64,000 nucleotides of DNA from Thereva unica (GCA_949987705.1 OX465286.1:8490959-8554958); one strand, 5' to 3'; shown: positions 32,289 to 52,799, counted from the stretch's first letter. The notes: generated by a model from the letters alone, not told the origin. Program-made: numbers and translations.

Positions 32289-32592
32289 GGCCTCGATTCC
32301 CAGATCCGACGGGAGGGAAGTGAGTGAGGATTTGACACTTTGCGATTCTCAAATCCGCAGTCCCGAATTGGTTTAAATCGAAAATTCGGAGTGAAGACTC
32401 ACGCGATAATGAAATATTGATGTCGGATTATCTCAGGCGCATTTGTCGTTCAAATCCGCAGAAAATTTGTTGCGGATCACACTTTTACAGCGCGGAAAAT
32501 GTCAAAAAGAAATTCGGGGTTGCGGATCTGAGAATCGCAAAGTGTCAAATCCGCAACTCACTTCCCTCCCGTCGGATCTGGGAATCGAGGCC
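32289..32592. mobile_element. MITE with GGCCTCGATTCCCAG ends
   Basis: The inverted ends exceed 60 bp (GGCCTCGATTCCCAGATCCG start, then GGGAGGGAAGTGAGT). The flanking trinucleotide AAT (32286-32288, 32593-32595) is a likely 3-bp duplication. The duplicate locus near 59155 lacks the element, which confirms the borders. PIF/Harbinger-like by duplication size. Confidence 0.85.
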
Positions 32593-33142
32593 AATGTGAA
32601 AGCGTCGACCAAAGGGCGCCAAAAGACAGACCCGCTCCACCCTGAATAAAGGCTAGGGCCGGTGCTGCTGATTCATATACAGTTTTAAGCAAAAAACATA
32701 TCCCCACAACGAAAATATACTAACCAAATTTTATAAGCTACATAAATACACTTAAATATACCCTAAATAAGCTAATTAAATTAAAGAAACAATCAAAAAA
32801 TTAAAATTTGTAATTTCTTAAATCCCAAAAAATGCACGAGAATCGCAATGATAAAAACTCAGTTTTTAGGTCGCTTTTGCGTTCTCATCAATAATCGTTA
32901 TCGAGCCTTTTATTATTAAATACTTATTTCTTACATGTTCTGTAATATTTTTAAATACTAAAAACCAAAATTTTACCATACTTTTATTGGTTAATTTAAT
33001 AAATATCAATAAAATAAAACTTGTAATTAAACTAGTCAACTGTGAAAATTAAATATTGCATACTTTTAAGGTGCTAATGTCTAATCTTTGGTTAGCATGT
33101 ACGTTTTTTGGTAAACGCAGGGATCCTGTATGATATGTCAGT

Positions 33143-33543
33143 TAGTGCGTTTCCATGACAGCTTGAAGCTTACTTGAAGCCTACTTAAAGTACAAATGTA
33201 AACGCAAGCAGCTCGACTGGAGTCGATAAAAAAGATTTTTGTGATCGGCTCGAGTGCTTGTCATGTAAACCGAGCTTGAAAGCTTGAGTGCTCGAAATTG
33301 CGAAAGTTAGGCCTGTAAATGTGTCTAAAAGGTAATGTGTGGGAATATAAGGAGACAAAAATATTAATGAAGAAATAAAAGCACGATAAAAGGAAGAAAT
33401 ATAATAGTAACTTCAAATGACAGCTAAAGAACTCAAGCTCATTTCAAGCTAATATGCCGCTTCAAGTAGGCAGAGCATATACGCGCTCGAGTTCTTGAGA
33501 TTTTCAAGCCTTCGAGTACTCAAGCTGTCATGGAAACGTAGTA
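33143..33543. mobile_element. MITE with CGTTTCCATGACAGCTTGA ends
   Basis: The ends read TAGTGCGTTTCCATGACAGC and, inverted, TACTACGTTTCCATGACAGC. AGT flanks both sides (33140-33142, 33544-33546). The duplicate locus near 58610 has the uninterrupted site. The interior is rich in repeated CTTGAA/TTCAAG motifs. Confidence 0.85.
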
Positions 33544-33675
33544 AGTGATTACAATGCGAAGTTTCGTGCTCTTTCCATACAACTGCGCATTGTAAATTTA
33601 TCCATTAGATACAGAGTCCGTGCGCGCTCTCCAGAAAAATTATTTTCGATGACCCCTACAATTATGCAATTTTTC

Positions 33676-36600
33676 ACAAAATCATGATTTAAGTTGTTCC
33701 AGTTCAACTTAAGCAGGCTCATAAAACACCTTTAGCTGAGATATCCCAACCTAGGTCAGCTCATTAAACCCCCGCTACATAATTTCTAATCGAATTTTTT
33801 AAAACTAGCAAATGTCTTTACTGTTGGCCTCACGAAACCTCTCCCTTGGAGAAGGTAGAATGCAGAGAAACTATTTTCTTTTGTAGAAAGAGGAACAAAA
33901 AGGTGAAGGGTTGTAACATTTTAAACCTTTTTTTTTGACGTGAGGGCGTGCGATACATATGTGCTTCTTGCTCGTTGGTATCTTCCCTACCAGCATTTCA
34001 TTTTGCCTTCGAATTGGAATTGGTCATCCTACGCGAAAAGAAGAGTGGTAGAAAGGATGCTCCAAAAAATTATGGCTTGGCGAAAGACACGAAAAAATAT
34101 AATGCCGGGCTCTACAAACGCATTAAAAAAGACCTATGTATATAGGATATAGTTATTCTGAGCAATAATTCCGCGTCCGCCTGGTGAAAGAACCTTAAAT
34201 AACCTGTAGGGGCGATCAACTTCCCGAGGTTTCGTGTGCGGCTTCGCATAGCCCAATGAAAACAAGAACAATTCTGGCAAATAAGAATCCACGATGAAAG
34301 CTTTCTAAAAATTAAATGTAAAAACAGCGCCCTAGCGGCGCATCGCATAACGGCAATAGCAAATGACAGTAAAAAGTTCGTCTAGATTTTGACATTAGCA
34401 AGTACCAGTCGGCTTTTTGACATTTCGCACCATCTCTTTTTGTATGACGGCACTAGTACATACTCTTATAATCCTTATATTTTTTCTTATTTTTTAGAAC
34501 ATTGTGAAATATACGTCATGCGCTTTAAATTCAAGAATTTCATTTAATAAAAAAAATGACAGAAAAAATTCATAAAAAGTTAGGTATAATTTATCTTTAA
34601 AGACCTGTTAACAATTTTTTCCTATCGAATACCGAATATACATATTTTATATATTCAGTAGCATTCGGACCATATGAAGTTAAACTTTTTTTTTCCTCCA
34701 TTTGCAAAAAGCTATCGGCCGACGTTACATATATGTATATTTGTCTCTTTCTAATTACTGGTTTTATTATTAAAGTATAACTTTGTCACCTTCGCGCCTG
34801 TTTATTTTTACACAAAATTCTCATAAGTTTGTTGCTAAGGTTGATTTTGCTACGGATTTCTAATTCTTCGAGTTCTCCACCTTTTGGGTTAAAAAATTCA
34901 ACTCCTATGAAAAAAAATAATTCAAATTCGTTTTAATTTATAGAAATCTATTAAGAAAGCCTAAATTTAAACTATTAAAAAAGATAAGAAACTGAATTTA
35001 TTTACGTTTATATTCTTTTTTTGTTTTTTCATTGTTTTGTAAACGCCCCAGATGAAGTGTGCTCGCGGCATTGGTAGAGTGTGAAATATCATTAGATGTG
35101 AGGTTATGGTTGATATTCCTGCTTTGAGTAAATATTTTGATTATTTAATCGCGCCTTAATGGTTAAAGTTTTGATTTTTCCACTTGTTTGAGAAAAATAT
35201 TTGCTTAAGTATAAAGTGAAGGAAGATATATAATAAAAAAAAAAATAAAATAAAAATAAAGTGCGTAAAAAGTTAATGGGGGATAAGAAATTATTTTTCT
35301 TATTTTAGTGTGGTGTGGCCGGGGAGAAATGAGTTTCTAGTATCATTGTTTTTTTTACAGGTAAATATTAATCAAAAATTTAATAAATAATATTATTTTT
35401 GTTTATATCTAATTAATTTGTATTATGCGGTCTATTTTAATTTTGATAAAAGAAAATTTCCTATAACTTTCCTTAATTTTTTTTTATATCAAATATACAC
35501 TAATACCCACGCAATTTGACAGTAGCTATATGGAATATGTGGCGTTGAAATAATAATATAGCCTAGGCTAGAAAGCTTATAGAATTTATATAAAATTAAA
35601 AAGAAAATTTTTGGTTCGTTTTTCGCGTTTTGCCATACGACCTTGCTTTTATCTACGACATGTTCCCCCCTGTGCTGATAACAAAGTGCTTGTCAACAAA
35701 ATGCTTTCTTCATTCAAAGCGCCAGTTAATGTTTTGTTATCCTTTGTTGTTCTATGTATATACTTTTATATGATAAAATGAATCGAAACAGTATTCAGTG
35801 TCTTATGAAAAATTCAATCAAAATTGTTGTTTATCTATAACAAATTTACTTACATCACCCTGCTTGTTATTTAGTAAAACGCGATACTCTTTCCTTAACT
35901 CGTCTACCTGACGGTGTCATCTGGGTGGTCATTAATCAAAGTTTCTTTAAATAAGGGTAATTTAAATGGGGATATCTGTTAAACATATGGATATATATTA
36001 GGTTTTGTATCATAGCACGTAAAACAGTAATCTTTCATATTTTATGCAGGGCACGTGGTTTTTTAAGTGATACGCGAAGGAAAGAAGACACATGAACCTC
36101 TTGCACTGCATGATATCCAGTTTTGTATACTGTGTACACGGACATCTTGCAAATCAACCAAGCGAAAAAAAAGACAAATTCAAAATGTGCCCTAGCAACA
36201 GTGTGATGCCGAATTTATTTCTCCTTACCACGCACTTATTAAGGCTTAAAGTGGCTGCCATCGTCCATCGTGTTATAAATGCTATATGGGGGTATCTGGT
36301 ATGTACCTACGCACCCCCATCTTCCCTGCCTGAGAAAATCTAAACATGGACATGCGTTATAACAAAAAAACGTCATTAGAAATTTTATTTTCGATTCTAT
36401 GTCCATATAAAAATCCGTATTTGATTATATTTAAAAAAAATTTTTTTTAAATCTGCACACTATTGTAGAATTATCACACACTAGGGATAATGCGGTCTGT
36501 TGAATATTTCTCTCAAACATTTGGGTTCTTCAAAATTGTATTGTAATGCATAAGTTGTTGGTAAACACTGGCCGAGGTTGCTGCCTCTCACTTGTAAACA

Positions 36601-38493
36601 GCAAAATTTTTCTAGCGATTGAGCTGGATGTAGTATATATACAGTAATTAAGCACACATCGCCGGCTGTAGTGAGAAATGTGTTTACTTTTAAATTATGA
36701 AGAGGTACTAGGTCACTGTCGCTCACAGTTGATATTTATTTCATTTTTAGAATTATATTGACAAAACATTACCGATACTATCCATTCTCGGGGATCAATT
36801 TGTCATGTAAATTGAGAAGAATATTGATATTTCTTCCCACCCAGTGTAAAAAAAATCATTTCAGACATGGTTAGACTTTTAGATTTATACAGGCGGCTAG
36901 TCAGGGTATAATAGTGTATTTATTCTTAAATTGTTTTACTTGCGCCAGGCGCAGCTTATCTATAATTCTCTTTCAAAATGGAACTGTCAAACGGTGCAAT
37001 CTCGAGCACGTTTATACCAGAAATACTTGGGCGTTATGTTAGTAGCAAAATTACCCGCTAAAAAAATTTTTTTTTTAAAACTACCGTGGTAAAGTAGTTT
37101 TATCATTTTGATGTGGCTTAGATGCATAGCTAATCCGCGATATAAGCATTTTGGCTTTGGTGGAAACTGTCAAAAAGTGAGTGACACGGTAAATAAAAAC
37201 AAAAACGGGTTACCGGAGAACCGCTTAAATATTTATTAAAAACAATTAACCTGTTCTATTTATTACAATTATTGTTAACTATCAAGCCTTTCGGAAAAAG
37301 AATAGAGCCTAGTTGGAGAATTGTATTTCAAACATGCCAAAATGTTTAGGGCATAAACGCCGCGGCCTTCAATCAATATTGCCATTGCCGGCGATGATTT
37401 AACTTTTCGAGCATCATTTTGCGGGTAATTTTTATGCAAATACTAATTAGATTGTATTATGTTTCATATATGCTGTTGAAATTGGCTTTAGAGTCTAATG
37501 TCACTACAGTTAATGAACTTCCTTATAAATTCCTTAAATTAATTACCATGTCAACTGCAGTTGCGGAGCTCTCAAGAAATCAAATGTAACGTTGGGAATT
37601 GTAAGGCCTCGAACACTGTGTTGCTTTTTGATGGGGCGCTTTTGCTCTGTATGTCAGATTGTGCTATGTCGTGTATAAAATGCCAGGATGGGCGACTGTG
37701 TGTTCGTGTGTGAGACTTTTGTCATCCATCACTACACGGCACATTTCTTCAGGCACGGAAAAGAAATCCAAGCTCTCGTGTGTTTTGCTTGCTCAGTTGG
37801 TGGTGTGAATTTCTCAGTGGGTTGTGAGGTTATGTCAAATATCTCTGCACAATTTTCCACATTTTTTTTTATTTTTATTAAAAATATGAACAAAAGTGTG
37901 CAATATAAATGTCTGGTTATAAATATATACACGCCTTTAAAATAATTATATGTTTTAATGCGATATTTCACTGTTCACACTAAGAAACTTTTGACAGTGG
38001 GTGAGTAAATGCTACAAGCAGGATTGTTTCTCTTATATTTTTGATAATCTACGACTTTCCCAAAAATGAAAACATACTAGCTAGTGTGAAAATTGCGGCG
38101 GTGAAAAAATAATTATATTTATATATGGCTATTATCATTTGTTGTTAATCTTTTATTATTAAATTAGGCATTTTGTTGTGATTTTATTATAAATTTTCGT
38201 GCCTTTATACCAAATTGTCGAATAGTGTTTTGATGTCTGTTTTAAGTTGAATACGGCAATCTTGTTGCTGAGGACAGCTATAAATTCGGTTTATTTATGC
38301 ATGAAATTATATATATTTTCGCAACTTACAACTATTTAAAACTATTTATGCTGCTTTTTGCGCTAGTTCCAACAAAAAGTGTAATTTTCTCTCTCGCATT
38401 TGTTACAGATTTCCTGAGAATAGACGCAAAAAGACTTTTCTTTTTTAGGGAAATAATAAAGGATTAACAAGAAAAAAAAATAAAAAAAAAATA
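33676..38493. other. Upstream region of FoxK, no confident gene
   Basis: This 4.8 kb holds A/T-rich sequence and short frames with no recognisable domain. Frames near 33940-34150 and 34112-34348 have no family match that I can see. FoxK 5' untranslated exons are likely in this span: acceptor-like sites occur at 38401-38408 (tgttacag) and 38438-38448 (ttcttttttag) just upstream of the start codon. A GC-richer spot near 35040-35100 could be part of a leader exon, but this is a guess. Confidence 0.4.
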
Positions 38494-46363
<7,870 letters not shown>

Positions 46364-47240
46364 GGAGGGACAAAACTAATATTTTATAATGATCCATAAA
46401 ATGCTAGCTACTATTTACACACTTGATTCGTTTTATTTTTGAGTCAAAGATACATGGATGCAATGCGAAATAAAAAAAATAAAAAAAAAATATACAATAT
46501 GAAAATAAAGACAAAACAGAAAATGTAGAGGAAGCAACATTTTTATAGTCTTCAAAAAGAGAAGAGAAGGAAAAAGCGAAAGTTTTTTGTTATTTTAATT
46601 ATTCTTTCTTATATATGGCGGCGTTATGTCAAAATGAAGTTTTATTTATGAGATATAAAATGGCGGTTAGTCAAACAGCAGCAGTTTTTTTTTGTGAAAC
46701 TTTTAGTCAATAAGACGGTTCCTATACAAAAATATTGTTAAGTGGATAAAAAAAAAAGAAAAAAGAAGTTTAACTATTCGAAATTGAGTTTAAATAATAT
46801 AAAATTATTTTGTTTTTTGTGTTTAGTGTTTAAGTACAAAAGGGATTTTTTTGTTTGCATTGTAAGAGATTTAGTATTTATATTTTTCATTGACGGCATA
46901 TACTTGCTTTATCAATCTACAATTTTTTTTTCTCTCTCTGAAAAAATAATAACAAAAATATTAGCAAGGATTGAAAAAGGCTTAATGGTAAGTTTTATAT
47001 TATATTTTAAACAACAACAACAAAAACATTATAAAAGATGTGCACGTCTCTATTTGTGGTGCATTATTTGTGCTATTTGGATAAATGAACGATGGGTATT
47101 TATCTAGGATTTACATTTTAAAGCTTGTTAAATTTAGATCAATATAATCTCTCATACACTTATAGTTTTCACACATTTTTCCGCGTAAAATATGTTGAGA
47201 AATTCATGAATAATATTTTATATATATACATATATATATA
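46364..47240 (+). other. FoxK 3' untranslated region and flank
   Basis: AT-rich sequence after the stop codon with several AATAAA signals (near 46469 and 46504). The frame at 46742-47107 is A/T-rich and low in complexity, and I do not consider it a gene. Confidence 0.5.
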
Positions 47241-47961
47241 CAGGGTGTCCCACATAAACTTACAAAGCGGCCGGCTGTGGATAGGTCTTGGATAGACGAA
47301 CAAAAAATCGAATGGGTGGGGGGGGGGATCGTAACGGTTTAGCCGCTAGGGCGTTTTGATTTTTTTTTTGCTAAAGTTTTACATATCACCCTGTATTTTT
47401 GTAACCGTATAACCTATTTTCATGGTTATGGTACCAGTGCACGCAGAATTCCTCCACCTATCTACAACGGTAAAAACAATGATCCTATCTTACCAACTTT
47501 TGGAGTTATGAATCGCCATGAATCGTCACTAAAATTTCAACTAAAACCACCTTTTGCTCCAAAAAATACGTAATTAACCTAAACTTTTTTTTTCTAAAAT
47601 TAGAAAGCTTGGACAATTTCCTATGAACAATGCCTAAGTCTTAATGTAACTGCCTTTATTTTGGAAGATATAAGGCATTTAGTCTAAGTCTAAAAATACA
47701 AAATAAAGGAAAATTTAACATCATTTAACAATTTTCCTTTATTGAAGTTGAAGAATTCTGCGTGCACTGGTACCATAACCATGAAAATAGGTTATACGGT
47801 TACAAAAATACAGGGTGATATGTAAACTTTAGCAAAAAAAAAAATCAAAACGCCCTAGCGGCTAAACCGTTACGATTTCCCCCCACCCATACGATTTTTT
47901 GTTCGTCTATCCAAGACCTATCCACAGCCGGCCGCTTTGTAAGTTTATGTGGGACACCCGG
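47241..47961. mobile_element. Foldback MITE with about 220-bp inverted arms, TA-flanked
   Basis: The arms begin CAGGGTGTCCCACATAAACT (left) and, inverted, CCGGGTGTCCCACATAAACT (right). They remain nearly identical through CCGGCCGCTTTG, GCCGCTAGGGCGTTTTGAT and ACCAGTGCACGCAGAATTC. TA lies at both borders (47239-47240, 47962-47963), inside TA-rich flanks. The central unique part is about 280 bp. Confidence 0.88.
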
Positions 47962-49021
47962 TATATATATATTGTATATATATATGTATATATATTGATA
48001 TGTCTTCCTACAGTACTGTTTTCCAAAAAAAAAAAAAACAATCTTTTGCACTATTCAATTATATTTTTACATTCCATTTAAGTGATCTGAAAATAAATTT
48101 GAGTATATAAAAACTAAGTTTCGGTATAAAGGACAATAATAACGTTATTTCTGAAAAAAAAATAATAAAAATAACAAAATACTAACTAACGTAATTTTGA
48201 TAACGCCTGTAAAAATAAGATGAATATTCATATTACATACAATATAAGTTTTGACTGCAAGAAAATGGCACGTAATTAACTATTAGTAGGAATGCATGCT
48301 TAGATTATCTACTTAGATAATTATATTTTACGATGCATTCTTATTTGTATATAACTATAAAGAATAAAAACAAATCGCTTATTTTATAATAACGCAAACG
48401 CTTTTAACAAAACAAAAGTATATGCCATTTATTCTCCTTAAAAAAAAACAAATTTCTTAAAATCAACATGCTTACTGTAATTTATTTTATTTTTAATCTT
48501 TTTTGTTTTTTTTTTAATATACTATAATCTCTACACTACAGTTAAAAAAAACATGATAACAATATTTTTGTAGTTGAACTGTGATATCGATTAAATATTT
48601 TAATTATTAACAAAAAAAATTCAAGAAACTGAAGAAAATTAAAAAAAAAAAATTCTTAATTTATATAACTTTTATTAGCTTTTTTCTGAATTTACGATGA
48701 TTTTTTAAAAGTGATCCTAAAAAGTCGAAGAATCATCATCCAGACAGTTTTAAAGATAATGTAAAACAAACAAACAAAAAAAAATTTGTATATTTTCTCG
48801 TAACGGAAAAGTAAACTCACAAAAAAAATATATATATAAAAATGAAAAAACAAAAAAAAACAATTGAAATTTATGTGAGAATAAATCTATAAAAATGGAA
48901 AATTTACTGTTAGTATTGTAATATATATGAATATATTAAAAATATGGTAATATAATAAACGAAAAGAATTACTTATATACATACATCATTTCACAATATT
49001 AAGAAAAATCTGCCGTAGCTT
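47962..49021. other. AT-rich intergenic sequence
   Basis: The stretch holds A- and T-runs and TA tracts. No gene or structured element is seen. Confidence 0.5.
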
Positions 49022-49079
49022 TTAGTGTGTGCATTTGGGACATACATATATTAATTTAGACCTTTTTTTATTTGATCTA

Positions 49080-49450
49080 TTATGTGGGTGGATAGGTGAA
49101 GGGCTGCCTCCAGTGTGACCGACGAGGCACCCCATTAGCGCTTGGCGCGGCGTTTCGGCGGCAGGTTCAAGCCCTGGTCGGTCGGGGCAGATTGTTTTCT
49201 TTTTCTCTTTTTCTTCTTTTTGAAATGATTTATTAACATATTTACCCACAGTGCCCGAGGGCTCACTATCTGCAGCCACAGGTGGAGCAGTTGAAGCCGC
49301 TCCACTCTGCTTGAGGAGCAAGACGTATTTTTTTAAAGGCCTCCGAGTTATGGATGAGAAACTGTAACTTATGACTCCACCAGATTTCGCCAAAGGTCCT
49401 GGCGACTCCTTGCTAATTACAAGTGTAACCGCTCGGCCATCACCTTTCGG
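49080..49450. repeat. SINE-like unit with tRNA-like boxes at both ends
   Basis: On the + strand, 49128-49190 has a T-arm-like GCAGGTTCAAGCCCTG and GACCGAC paired with GTCGGTC seven bases apart as in an acceptor stem. On the minus strand near 49440, TGGCCGAGCGGTTACAC fits the A-box of a serine/leucine-type tRNA. Neither folds into a normal tRNA. The pair, pointing toward each other, suggests tRNA-derived repeats. Confidence 0.35.
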
Positions 49451-49517
49451 ATCCTCCAGTTACGTAATCTTTGACGATGACGCCATAGCTGTGGGTTTTT
49501 TTTTCTTGTATGAGGTA

Positions 49518-51003
49518 TTAGGTCCATAGGTACTGCGGCTTAGGTATAAATGTTATGATGACGTTCCTCCAGACGGATGGGATGTAACCATGTGCGAAGG
49601 AAGCCCTAAATAATTTGCATAATAAGGGAGTGACTAGGTCGCAGCCCTCCTGTAGCAGAATGGGATAGATTCCGTCTGCTCCAGGGGATTTGTATGGTTT
49701 GAACGATCTAATCGCCTCCCTAATAGCTTCATGGTTGAACAAGGTATTTGCTTCTGTCCAGGCGGCTTTGGACACTTTAGAAAGTTGGCCTGTTGGCTGC
49801 CCAGCAGAAGTTGTGTTCTCAATGTGTGGAGCAATATTATCAAGGTGTCTTCCCTAGACTGTGTGAAAGAGCCATCGGTTCTCCTGATGGATCCAAGATC
49901 TACCGACAAGCCCTTTGATTAAGCTTTATAGATTTTTGCTGAGTCTCGAATGTCTTCGACACTCTTGCAGAAATTCCTCCAGCTATTTCTTTTTGCTCGT
50001 CTGATCGCCCTGTTATAGCTGGTTAGCGAGCTTTTATAACTCTCCCAGTTGCTGCTCTTCTTAGCTGCGTTGACCAGTTTCCTCGTAGCGGATCTTAACT
50101 TGGAGAGCTCGTTATTCCACCATGGAGTTTTCCTATTACGCGTCCTCATCAGAACAGGGCAGTTATTGTTGTAAGCAGCAGTAACCGCCTCCGTAAAGTC
50201 CGCGGATAGTTCTACATCCATCGTAGATTTTATTGAGTGCATGGAACCCTTGAATATGCTACTGAGTTCGGCCCGAAAGTCTGTCCAGTTCGTATATCTA
50301 GGATTCCTGTATGTACTCACATTTTCCAACGACTCACCCACCATAAAGTAAATGTGTCTATGGTCTGAGCACGATGGCTCATCTGAGACCCGCCAGTCAC
50401 TCACGTAAGTGGCAACTTGTTGAGTAGCTAGCGTGATGTCTATAACCTCACGTCTCCTACCGTTGTCGAAGGTAGGATCCGTGCCGCGATTTAATATGTC
50501 CAGGTTAGTAGTTAAGAGGTAATCAAAAAGGTGTTCACCCCTCTTGTTCACTCCACTGCTACCCCAGGCATCATGATGGGCGTTCGCATCACATCCTACG
50601 ATGATCTGCAGACCGCTCCTGTTAGAGTGACCCACGATACCCTTCAGTTCTTTGGACGGTGGTGGGTCTCTGGAATCGTAGGGGAGGTATGCCGAGCATA
50701 AGATAATCATGCTCTTGTTGCCCCCCTGTTAATCTGTATCTTCACCACTGCCAGGTCTCTCGAAGATTTATCTGTGAGAGGAAAGCAGTTGGTGTTTTTA
50801 TTGTAAACTACACAGGTCCGAGGGTCGCCGTCCACATCACTGCATGCAATGCTGTAGCCAGCTGCCCGCAAGCCCTGTATAGCACCGTTACTTACCCATG
50901 GCTCCTGTACAAAAGCCACGTCAATAGATTGGGTGGCCAGCACCCTGCAAAGGACTGCCGAGGCAGCCCTACTATGTTGCAGGTTGCACTATACCACCTG
51001 CAT
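49518..51003 (-). pseudogene. LINE ORF2: endonuclease and start of reverse transcriptase
   Basis: From about 51003 the wording runs CNLQHSRAASAVLC, SIDVAFVQEPWVSNG (catalytic Glu), CSAYLPYDSRDP, VGCDANAHHDAWGSSG (Asp/Asn motif), LNRGTDPTF, EVIDITLATQQV and SDEPSCSDHRHIYF (SDH motif). All main endonuclease residues are present. A frame change occurs near 50710. The linker (50300-49920) is intact. The reverse transcriptase starts AIRSFKPYKSPGADGIYPIL and stops after WRNVIITFIPKPQ. The protein would nick target DNA and prime reverse transcription; this copy lacks the polymerase core. Confidence 0.85.
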
Positions 51004-52201
51004 CATGCGGTTGTTCCTGCTGTTGTGAGCCAACAGGAGTCTCCTTTTTTGAGCCAATCTCCTTGACTCTAATTCGGCCGAAGCCGTAGAATGGGGACAT
51101 GCCCTGCTCTTTAAGCTGCGTGAGTGACCTCTCGTCAACGCAAAGGGCAAGAGTTTGACCGTTCTGGTCCACCTTCCTACCCATCACTTGCCAAGAGGTC
51201 ACCTCAATTGGCTGGTTCTGAATTTCCAGCCTGCAGAGCACCTGTTCCGGTTCCCTAACAACGTTAGGAACCCAGAATGCGATCCGCTTGTATTTGGGAA
51301 GGTCCTTTTCCTCGATTACTTTGAGGTTGGCCCCTTCCCACACCTGCAGCCTGGTGACAGCATTTGTCAGCCATTGGCTGGTGGGTTCATTGGCGCAGGT
51401 GATCTTAATAAAACCCCCTGCCGCCTTTACACCTCAAAACTGAGGCGGGCAATCGCCTTTACGACTTTTGTCCACTTCAGTCAGGATGGCATCGCAGATA
51501 GAGGAGGATTGCTCCTCCGTCAATTTGCCTTCGGGATAGTTGTCCAGGACCACTGCCATGGTGATCCCAGCCAACTTGTCCCGGTATGAGGGTTCTTGCG
51601 ACTCCCCCCTTTTAGTCTTCTTCTGGGGTCCCTGCCCAGCCGGAGAATCCTCTGACCGCTGCCGTTTTGGCAGTGCGTCAGTTGGGTCCGGCATAGGACA
51701 TAGCCCCCTAGAAATTGTAGGAGTTGGTGCTACCAGTTTTACGGTGGGTCCGGAAACTTCTGGCAGTACAGTGGTCGTCCGGGTCTGCTCCTTAGAGCCC
51801 CCCGTCCTGACCACTATCCTGCCTTTGGTTTGTTGGGAAAGTAGTTCCACATATGGGACTCGGGTGTGCTCCGTGGAGCTCCCCAATTCCACTGCGGCCT
51901 TATTTGCCCTGGCCCTCTTCCTCTTGGCAGCATCAGATTTCTTCTTGCTAGGTTGCACGGTCATGCCGACAACCTTGGCAGTTATTTCTTCAACAACATT
52001 GCCACCAGCTGCCTGGGGCAGTGTTGTTGATTGAGAAGCCGAAGCTTCTGTGCTGAACGAGGTACCTCCAAGGAGATCCCTCCCCAGCTCTGAGCTGATG
52101 CTTATTGCATCAGACTCACAACGTTTTTCTTCGTCTGATTTTTTAATTATTGTTTGGTCCATGAACGGTCCCACGAGTATGGCAGGAAAGGAAAGGTCCA
52201 T
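50972..52201 (-). pseudogene. LINE ORF1 (DUF4780-like), interrupted
   Basis: The first frame (52201-51434) has a basic, Ser/Thr-rich N-terminus (KKSDAAKRKRARANKAAVEL) and ends LTEEQSSSICDAILTEVDKS. The next frame (51343-50972) continues with the domain body: RIAFWVPNVVREPEQVLCRL, TSWQVMGRKVDQNGQTLALC and FGRIRVKEIGSKKETPVG. This is the layout of insect LINE ORF1 proteins with a DUF4780-type domain, presumed to bind the element RNA. A stop and frame change at about 51345-51436 break it. Its 3' end overlaps the start of ORF2. Confidence 0.65.
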
Positions 52202-52799
52202 CCTGACAGAGCCTCCATATCAGGATAAGGCTAAATACAACTGGGTGCGCCCGGTGCCCAGAGGAGATCGTTAGGGACAGTGCAGCACTACCCACTGCCA
52301 CGCAGTCCTCGACACGATGACATGTACATCTTGGCTTGGTAGGCTTTTAAGGGTCTGCTCCCTACTACCGTCGCTAGTTGGTTATCCAGGGGGCATCACG
52401 AGGAGGTGACGGTTCGATTTTACCCCCCAACCGAATAACATCCAGAATAGCTTGAGGCTCGGTTAGTTCCGCTGGAATCCAGGAACGTGCTCTCGGTCGA
52501 CTCGGGAATCGGGATCTCCTCCCTCATAACGGTCTTGAGTTTAGCGCCTGGCCATGCTTCCCTGATTCTGGATATAGCTATTTTATACGGCGCATGCGAT
52601 GAGCTTTACGCGGGCCTGACGCCATCCGCCATCGCGAAAGTAAGGAGCAGTACTAGGATGCTCCTGAAGAATTGAGAGGAAAATCGTCGTGGGCCTGACC
52701 TCAATTTTCCTCCATTTATCAGGCAAAATGGTGTCGCCTGGTTCGCTTTCGTGGATAAAGGCGATCACAATCTAACCTTTTAACATTGGGCTTAGTAGT

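Larger units (their letters stand above)
31272..33675. repeat. Inverted duplicate of 58480-60060 (copy A)
   Basis: From about 31272 to 33675 the sequence is a near-identical reverse complement of 60060 to 58480, including an ORF2-tail fragment, a GGCCCTAG-type family end (near 32672) and the AT-rich sequence beyond it (32680-33140). Two MITEs are present only here (32289-32592, 33143-33543). Similarity by family also extends left to about 31085. Confidence 0.85.
49503..52790 (-). mobile_element. LOA/R1-type LINE ending within the reverse transcriptase
   Basis: Minus-strand order: 5' region (to about 52790), ORF1 (52201-50972, interrupted), ORF2 endonuclease (from about 51003), linker, then the first reverse transcriptase blocks. 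The element ends at about 49513, immediately followed by an A-run (T-run 49498-49507 on +), long before the active site. This is the opposite of the usual 5' truncation. Confidence 0.8.

Noticed and set aside
33940..34348. Overlapping short frames on both strands upstream of FoxK
   Set aside because: No domain, splice support or family resemblance; kept only as unassigned sequence.
46742..47107. 121-codon frame downstream of FoxK with hydrophobic stretches
   Set aside because: The sequence is A/T-rich with Phe/Ile/Lys bias typical of untranslated DNA, has no homology that I recognise, and starts in an A-run.
49022..49393. 123-codon minus-strand frame
   Set aside because: It overlaps the SINE-like repeat and shows no domain; the acidic-basic run (EEKEKKK) comes from a simple repeat.
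51540..52034. 164-codon plus-strand frame
   Set aside because: It is antisense to LINE ORF1, which has the recognisable protein wording.
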